Under the pieces are notes generated by a model. The model had not been told where the DNA came from. It saw only the letters and a list, made by a program, of their open reading frames with translations, and searched no databases. 27,340 nt of DNA from DATAEK01 sp036258055 (GTDB taxonomy: Bacteria > Acidobacteriota > Vicinamibacteria > Vicinamibacterales > 2-12-FULL-66-21): NCBI GenBank assembly GCA_036258055.1, contig DATAEK010000428.1:1-27340 (forward strand), read 5' to 3'. Below are positions 23,658 to 27,340 of the stretch, piece by piece (within the stretch, counting starts at the first letter, position 1; every line of letters starts with the position of its first letter). A program made the position numbers and the translations under genes.

Positions 23658-24089
23658 TCAACTGCGGTGGGGGCGCGCAGCACGCCCATTAGGGACAGGG
23701 ACCCCCGGCATCTTGAGAAATACCGCCAGTTCACTGACGAGGTCGGCAGGCAAGCAGGGCTTGGCGATGAACCCGTCACAGCCGGCCTGCCGTGCGCGTT
23801 CGCCTTCAGGACCAAGAGCGTGCGCGCTAAGCGCGATGATGCGAAGACCGTTGGTGTCCGGACTGGACTTGAGAATCCGCGTGGCCTCCCAGCCGTCGAT
23901 GCCCGGCAGGGAGAGATCCATCAGGATCACGTCTGGGTGAAGCGATCTCGCCTTGTCGAGGGCCTCCCGGCCGTCACGAGCGGTCTCGACTCGGAAACCA
24001 GAGAACTCGAGATAGTCCCGGTACATGTCCCGAGCGTCATCGTAGTCCTCGACGAGCAGGACGAGGGGTTTGGATACCGCGCTGGTCAT
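23658..24089 (-). CDS. Single-domain response regulator (first of three)
   Basis: This 143-residue receiver-only protein has acidic residues in VEDYDDARDMYRDYLEF, phosphoacceptor Asp58 in VILMDLSLPGIDGWEA, the conserved Ser in ALSAHAL and Lys in FIAKPCLPADL. The start is placed at ATG 24089, immediately before the receiver fold; ATG 24146 or 24206 in the same frame would add a proline- and arginine-containing leader with no homology. None has a strong ribosome binding site. A TATACT hexamer at 24194-24199 could be its -10 element. It leads an operon of three receivers, so it may belong to a branched phosphorelay. Confidence 0.85.
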   Translation of the reverse strand: MTSAVSKPLVLLVEDYDDARDMYRDYLEFSGFRVETARDGREALDKARSLHPDVILMDLSLPGIDGWEATRILKSSPDTNGLRIIALSAHALGPEGERARQAGCDGFIAKPCLPADLVSELAVFLKMPGVPVPNGRAARPHRS

Positions 24090-24264
24090 CGTGCGTGCGA
24101 GGGACGGAGAGTGCTCATGTTCGCCGTTCACGCTGCCAACCGCCATCGTGCGTGGCCGGCAGCCTGCTGGCCACCGGCCGCGCGCGGCGACAGAGTATAG
24201 CAACACCAGCGCTCCCCGCCTGGCTCTCCTTGTCTGTGCTCTACTTGATATCGGACGGTAGGGC

Positions 24265-24663
24265 TCAAGGGATGCGCAGAACCTGGCCCGGCTTGATCTT
24301 GTCCGGGTCGCTGAGCTGGTCCTTGTTCGCCTCGAAGATCTTCATGTAGTCGTTGGCGCTCCCGAGTTGGGCCTTGGCAATCGCGCCGAGTGTATCGCCA
24401 GCCTTCACGGTGTACGTCTTCGCTGCAGTGCTTCCGCCGACGGCAGCGGCGGCCGCAGCGGGCGCGCCCGTGACCTTGATGTCGGCGACGACGTCGTTCC
24501 GCCAATCAGGAATGGTCTTGATGGCGTTCCAGATCTCGTTGGCCTCGGCCTCGGTCTTCACGGTTCCCTTGAAATAGAGCTTTCCTTCTTTCTCCTCGGC
24601 GGATCCGTCGAATTTGCCCTTCGCGGTCGAGATGGCGTAGGCATATTTATCTCGCAAGCCCAT
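24265..24663 (-). CDS. BON-LysM protein (Kbp/YgaU-like)
   Basis: This 132-residue protein has a BON domain (about residues 20-65, KLYFKGTVKTEAEANEIWNAI) and a LysM domain (about 82-131, TYTVKAGDTLGAIAKAQLG through KIKPGQVLRIP), joined by an Ala-rich linker. That order and length match E. coli Kbp (YgaU, 149 residues), a cytoplasmic K+-binding protein. There is no signal peptide (MGLRDKYAYAIS), which also fits Kbp and argues against a secreted LysM protein. GGAGGG stands before ATG 24663. Potassium binding is inferred from the family. Confidence 0.9.
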   Translation of the reverse strand: MGLRDKYAYAISTAKGKFDGSAEEKEGKLYFKGTVKTEAEANEIWNAIKTIPDWRNDVVADIKVTGAPAAAAAAVGGSTAAKTYTVKAGDTLGAIAKAQLGSANDYMKIFEANKDQLSDPDKIKPGQVLRIP

Positions 24664-24715
24664 CGGTGCCCTCCAGTCTTAGAGGGGACCCTAAGCTGCA
24701 ATTGGCATACCTGGA

Positions 24716-25630
24716 CTAGCGCGGGCGCGCTACCAGCGCGATCCGATCCCCCGACGGGCTGACCGCGATCCGCGACACGCCCGCGAGGCCGAGGACCGAA
24801 AGGTCGGCCACCGGCCGCATCTCGGGATCCCCACGACGCCATCCGTAGAGCGTTCCGCCGGACGCCATCAGCAGCAGACCCTCCGGCGTCCAGGCAACGT
24901 CGGCGTCCGTGGCACCCGCGGGTGCGCGAACGAGCGGCACAATCGCTCGTGACGCCGGCGTCAGCTGCGAGATGGTGAGGACTGGAGGCTGACCGGCACT
25001 GCTCGCCTGCCTCGCGACGAAACTGATCTCGCCGCCGGGCATGCGCTGAATCGACCGGCCGATATCGCGCGCGACGACATCAGCCTTGCCGCTCTTGACG
25101 TCGGCGATCTGCAGCGTCGCTGGAGATCCCAGCACGAAGAGCGCGAGCGTACCGCTGTCGATCCACGCGTGATAGCCCACGGGCTTGACGTCCACCAGCA
25201 CCAGGTCGGGATTCTTTCCGTCGAGCGTGAAGCGCCAGAGCCGCTGCGTCCCGTCGGCTTCCACGCGAATCGTCGAGAAGTGCGCGCCGTCCGGCGTCAC
25301 TAGAGGCGAGTACTCGCTCTCGGGCGTGTCAGTGACGCGCGTCAGCTGTTGACCGGCGATGTCGTAGCGATAGATGTCGCTCCCCGTCGCGGCGCTGTTG
25401 GCCGCATCCGGCTTGCGATCGCCACGCACCGACGTGAACAGGATGCTTCTGCCATCAGGGGTGAAGGAGGGCTGATTGTCGTAGCCGGGACTGTTGCTGA
25501 TGTCGACCGGCGCGCCGATCGTCACGCGCCCGGACGCGGTCGAGAGACTGGCGAGGTAGATCTCGGTGTCAGGCGGCGCGGTCTGAAGGACCGTCCAGGC
25601 GAGGAGCGCGAGCAGCGGGCATTTGAACAT
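24716..25630 (-). CDS. Secreted beta-propeller (PD40/TolB-like) protein
   Basis: This ~304-residue protein starts with a hydrophobic signal (MFKCPLLALLAWTVLQTA) and continues as PD40/TolB-type repeats: DNQPSFTPDGRSILFTS, EYSPLVTPDGAHFSTI, ADVAWTPEGLLLMAS and SRIAVSPSGDRIALVA. About four to five blades are visible, so it may be an incomplete or degenerate six-bladed fold. ATG 25630 is preferred to the in-frame GTG 25636 because a TAGAAT hexamer lies exactly six bases before the ATG, as at the other probably leaderless genes here. It does not look like the complete TolB, which also has an N-terminal domain. A periplasmic or extracellular location is inferred; the ligand is unknown. Confidence 0.8.
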   Translation of the reverse strand: MFKCPLLALLAWTVLQTAPPDTEIYLASLSTASGRVTIGAPVDISNSPGYDNQPSFTPDGRSILFTSVRGDRKPDAANSAATGSDIYRYDIAGQQLTRVTDTPESEYSPLVTPDGAHFSTIRVEADGTQRLWRFTLDGKNPDLVLVDVKPVGYHAWIDSGTLALFVLGSPATLQIADVKSGKADVVARDIGRSIQRMPGGEISFVARQASSAGQPPVLTISQLTPASRAIVPLVRAPAGATDADVAWTPEGLLLMASGGTLYGWRRGDPEMRPVADLSVLGLAGVSRIAVSPSGDRIALVARPR

Positions 25631-25636
25631 GCCCAC

Positions 25637-25642
25637 ATTCTA
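25637..25642 (-). promoter_or_regulatory. -10 hexamer TAGAAT of a probable leaderless transcript
   Basis: On the minus strand TAGAAT is followed by six bases (GTGGGC) and ATG 25630. This arrangement supports ATG 25630 and not GTG 25636, which would lie upstream of the predicted transcript start. Confidence 0.5.
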
Positions 25643-25694
25643 GGTGGAAGCGGTTCTTCATCGTTCACTGCCCCTTTGGCAGACCATCGACCCG

Positions 25695-26117
25695 TCAGGG
25701 CACCACCGGCGCCTTCACCCATCCCATCTGCTGATACATGGTGAGAAAATCGAACGCGTTCCAGCCCTCGACGATCTTCCCGTTCACCACGCGCAGGATC
25801 GTCACCCCCTCGAACTCGACGGGCTTGTGGGTCGCAGGCCCGCCAAGCGCTTCGCCGACGTGCCGCGCGGTGACGTGACAGTGGACGGCGACAGTGTCCC
25901 CCTGAACGACCGTTCTCAGGATTTCGACCTCGAGGTCGCCGAACGCGTTCAGGAACGTCCGGTAGAACGGCTTGAACTCGGCCGGGCCCCGCATCGGCGG
26001 GCCGCCCAGGCCGTGCGCGACCGCGTCGGGCGCCATGAGCTCGTCGATCGCTGACTCGCGCCCCTCGTCCCAGACTTCACGAAACCAACGGCGGGCGACG
26101 GTAACCGGATCAGACAT
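25695..26117 (-). CDS. SnoaL-like (ester cyclase) protein
   Basis: This 140-residue protein of the SnoaL-like/NTF2 fold has the family order: RWFREVWDEGRESAIDELMAPDAVAHG at the N-terminus, GPAEFKPFYRTFLNAFGDLEVEI in the middle, VAVHCHVTARHVGE, and VEFEGVTILRVVNGKIVEGWNAFD near the C-terminus. The ribosome binding site GGAGGAG lies a few bases before ATG 26117. SnoaL-like proteins are either small cyclases or ligand-binding proteins; conserved His in HCHVTARH suggests a possible catalytic pocket. The substrate cannot be predicted. No biosynthetic partner gene is nearby. Confidence 0.88.
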   Translation of the reverse strand: MSDPVTVARRWFREVWDEGRESAIDELMAPDAVAHGLGGPPMRGPAEFKPFYRTFLNAFGDLEVEILRTVVQGDTVAVHCHVTARHVGEALGGPATHKPVEFEGVTILRVVNGKIVEGWNAFDFLTMYQQMGWVKAPVVP

Positions 26118-26198
26118 GGCAGCTCCTCCTCCGAACGATCAGCCACGCCGCAACGCACGTGCTGCAGGTGACTCGGAGGTTATAGCGGCGTCGAGATT

Positions 26199-26228
26199 GT
26201 TTTAGGAAGGACTTTTTTGGCAGGTCAA
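26199..26228 (-). promoter_or_regulatory. Candidate housekeeping promoter of the SnoaL-like gene
   Basis: On the minus strand TTGACC (26228-26223) and TAAAAC (26204-26199) are 18 bases apart, in an A/T-rich patch with six A's in a row. The first box matches TTGACA in five of six positions, the second matches TATAAT in four. The leader before ATG 26117 would be about 70-75 bases. Confidence 0.35.
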
Positions 26229-26467
26229 GAGTTTCGCCGGCCGGGGATCGCCGAGTCTGCGGGCCGAGGTTCCCGCGCCACTCGACGTTCCCCTTTCGAC
26301 GCTCCTCCAATATCAGCGCTCGCGGGGCCCCACCCCCGCTCGCTGCAGCCTCGCACCTTCGTGCTCGGCTGCGGCCGCAGGCGCTGCTGATTCACCTACG
26401 AGACTCGTTCACCGCCTTCGCAGCACGGCCGACTCTGCGTGGCCAGCTTCTCAGCAGCTCATTGCGT

Positions 26468-26530
26468 CCCCGAGCTCCGGGACTCGGAGCCCGAGCGTCA
26501 AGCGCCGAGCCCCGAGTACCGAGCGCCGAG
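26468..26530. repeat. Heptanucleotide tandem repeat array
   Basis: Nine consecutive 7-base units fill this stretch: CCCCGAG, CTCCGGG, ACTCGGA, GCCCGAG, CGTCAAG, CGCCGAG, CCCCGAG, TACCGAG, CGCCGAG. The consensus is NNCCGAG; the last four units are clean and the first five are diverged. The register is unbroken. The array ends four bases before the stop codon of the TonB-dependent receptor gene. Confidence 0.75.
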
Positions 26531-26534
26531 TGCG

Positions 26535-27340
26535 TTAGAAGACGACCCTGAACCCGATCTGACCGACGCGCTGTTCCGGTTCCTGGAAGTCGCCGGCATA
26601 CGTCGTGGGCTGCAGGAACGTCGGATTCGGCGTCGCCAGGCCGTCGGATCCGACCAGCAGCCGCGGATCGCGGAACTGCGTCGAGGGGCCGAAGCCCGAG
26701 GGGTTCTTCGAGTTGAACAGATTGAACACCTCGGCGATCGCTTCGATGCGCAGGTTCGGCATCAGCGTGAAGCCGCGCGAGACGCGCAGGTTCACCTGGT
26801 TGAGGCTGGCGCCGCGGCCGCAATTCACCGTCTCGCACGGACCGATGTCCTTGGGCGGCTTGCCAACGCCATCGAACGCATACGCGCGCTCGGGGATGTC
26901 GTCGTTGACGTTGTCGTGATTCAGGTCGACGCCCTCGACGATGTTGACGGGCAGCGCCGAGCGGTACCGCCAGATCGGCGAGACCTGGAGGCCCCACGGC
27001 GCGCTGATGATCGCGCTGATCGTTGCGCGATGCCGCGAGTCCGAGCGCCGTGACGGCCCGTTCTGCACGTCCGCGAACGGATTGCCGGCGTCCTGAATGT
27101 TGATGAGATCCAGCTCGTCGCCGCTGTTCCCCGTCGTGCTCTTGGAGGTCGACAGCGAATACCAGGCCGACAACTGGAATCCGTGACTCATGCGGCGGCG
27201 AAGACCAAGGTTCAGACCGTCGTGCTCGCTCTCACCGCGGCTGATCGCAATCGCGATGTCCTCGGGACTCGGCACGATGCCGAGCAGCGCGAGCGGGCGC
27301 TGTGTCTGCCCCGGATGGATGGCGTTCAACCGCGGCCGCC
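26535..27340 (-). CDS. TonB-dependent receptor, Oar-like (partial, N-terminus outside window)
   Basis: These ~268 residues are the C-terminal part of an outer-membrane beta-barrel of the kind with an N-terminal carboxypeptidase-regulatory-like domain that is abundant in Acidobacteriota. Visible barrel strands include HDGLNLGLRRRMSHGFQLSAWYSLS, RHRATISAIISAPWGLQVSPIWRYRSALPVNI, the typical LNQVNLRVSRGFTL and LRIEAIAEVFNLFNSKNPSG, and the C-terminal strand QIGFRVVF, ending in Phe as outer-membrane barrels do. Two Cys in GPCETVNCGRG may form a loop disulfide. The frame is open to the right edge, so plug and N-terminal domains are outside. The substrate is unknown. Confidence 0.9.
   Translation of the reverse strand, partial: RPRLNAIHPGQTQRPLALLGIVPSPEDIAIAISRGESEHDGLNLGLRRRMSHGFQLSAWYSLSTSKSTTGNSGDELDLINIQDAGNPFADVQNGPSRRSDSRHRATISAIISAPWGLQVSPIWRYRSALPVNIVEGVDLNHDNVNDDIPERAYAFDGVGKPPKDIGPCETVNCGRGASLNQVNLRVSRGFTLMPNLRIEAIAEVFNLFNSKNPSGFGPSTQFRDPRLLVGSDGLATPNPTFLQPTTYAGDFQEPEQRVGQIGFRVVF

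Larger units (their letters stand above)
26118..26534. other. Intergenic region with a promoter and a period-7 repeat
   Basis: This spacer of about 420 bases has no convincing gene. Near its left end (26179-26230) a comparatively AT-rich stretch holds the SnoaL promoter. The middle (about 26235-26460) is GC-rich without recognisable structure. The right end carries a heptanucleotide tandem array (26468-26530) that stops four bases before the receptor's stop codon. Confidence 0.6.

Noticed and set aside
24194..24199. TATACT as promoter of the receiver operon
   Set aside because: The hexamer is good, but no -35 box is found and the predicted transcript start does not fit any start codon closely; kept only as a remark in the gene entry.
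26179..26204. A possible third copy of the ECF promoter (AAAACAATC with TATAAC)
   Set aside because: The box is similar to TGAAACAATC, but the distance to the TATAAC is about five bases shorter than in the two real-looking promoters, and the -10 does not match TCTAAT. Taken as chance or as part of the SnoaL promoter.

Overview
The window is high-GC bacterial chromosome, densely packed and without any RNA gene, prophage, insertion sequence or CRISPR array that I could recognise. The gene content points to an Acidobacteriota lineage, possibly Vicinamibacteria-like: an Oar-type TonB-dependent receptor at the right edge, a heptanucleotide tandem repeat beside it, a PolX-like PHP protein, a PD40/TolB-like propeller, and many TTG/GTG starts. 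This assignment is inference from gene content, not from a marker gene.

Layout. Positions 1-741 (-) hold the N-terminal part of a YyaL/DUF255 thioredoxin-fold protein. Positions 846-3298 (+) hold an ABC-2 type exporter pair. Positions 3301-4340 (-) hold an ECF sigma factor and its zinc-binding membrane anti-sigma factor, divergent from a small membrane protein (4447-4926, +); both sides carry the same promoter boxes at the same spacing. From 12282 leftwards to 5267 everything reads on the minus strand and is mostly about the cell envelope: an NtrC-type regulator, mlaE, mlaF, an MlaD protein fused to an OmpA-like domain, three small membrane/coiled-coil proteins (one YtxH), another small membrane protein, a YihY/BrkB protein and a broken M48 protease start.

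Positions 12429-13301 hold pcm, divergent from a 56-residue zinc-ribbon protein. Positions 13357-18687 (+) are a leucine/isovalerate degradation operon: the methylcrotonyl-CoA carboxylase carboxyltransferase subunit, methylglutaconyl-CoA hydratase, biotin carboxylase, a separately encoded biotin carrier protein, and HMG-CoA lyase. Together they convert 3-methylcrotonyl-CoA to acetyl-CoA and acetoacetate. The isovaleryl-CoA dehydrogenase of the pathway is not in the window.

Positions 18797-22871 hold a lipoprotein-like unknown (+), a helix-hairpin-helix/PHP protein (-) and a YcbB-like L,D-transpeptidase (+). Positions 24089-22876 (-) hold three consecutive receiver-only response regulators. 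Further right, all on the minus strand, are a BON-LysM protein (Kbp-like), a beta-propeller protein, a SnoaL-like protein, a ~420 bp spacer ending in a period-7 repeat, and the C-terminal part of the TonB-dependent receptor.

The most interesting signals are regulatory and architectural: the mirror-image ECF promoters around the sigma gene, four genes with a -10-like hexamer exactly six bases before their ATG (probably leaderless transcripts), the MlaD-OmpA fusion, the carboxylase subunit encoded as two adjacent genes, and the receiver triplet. I saw no defence system or clearly new multigene system.
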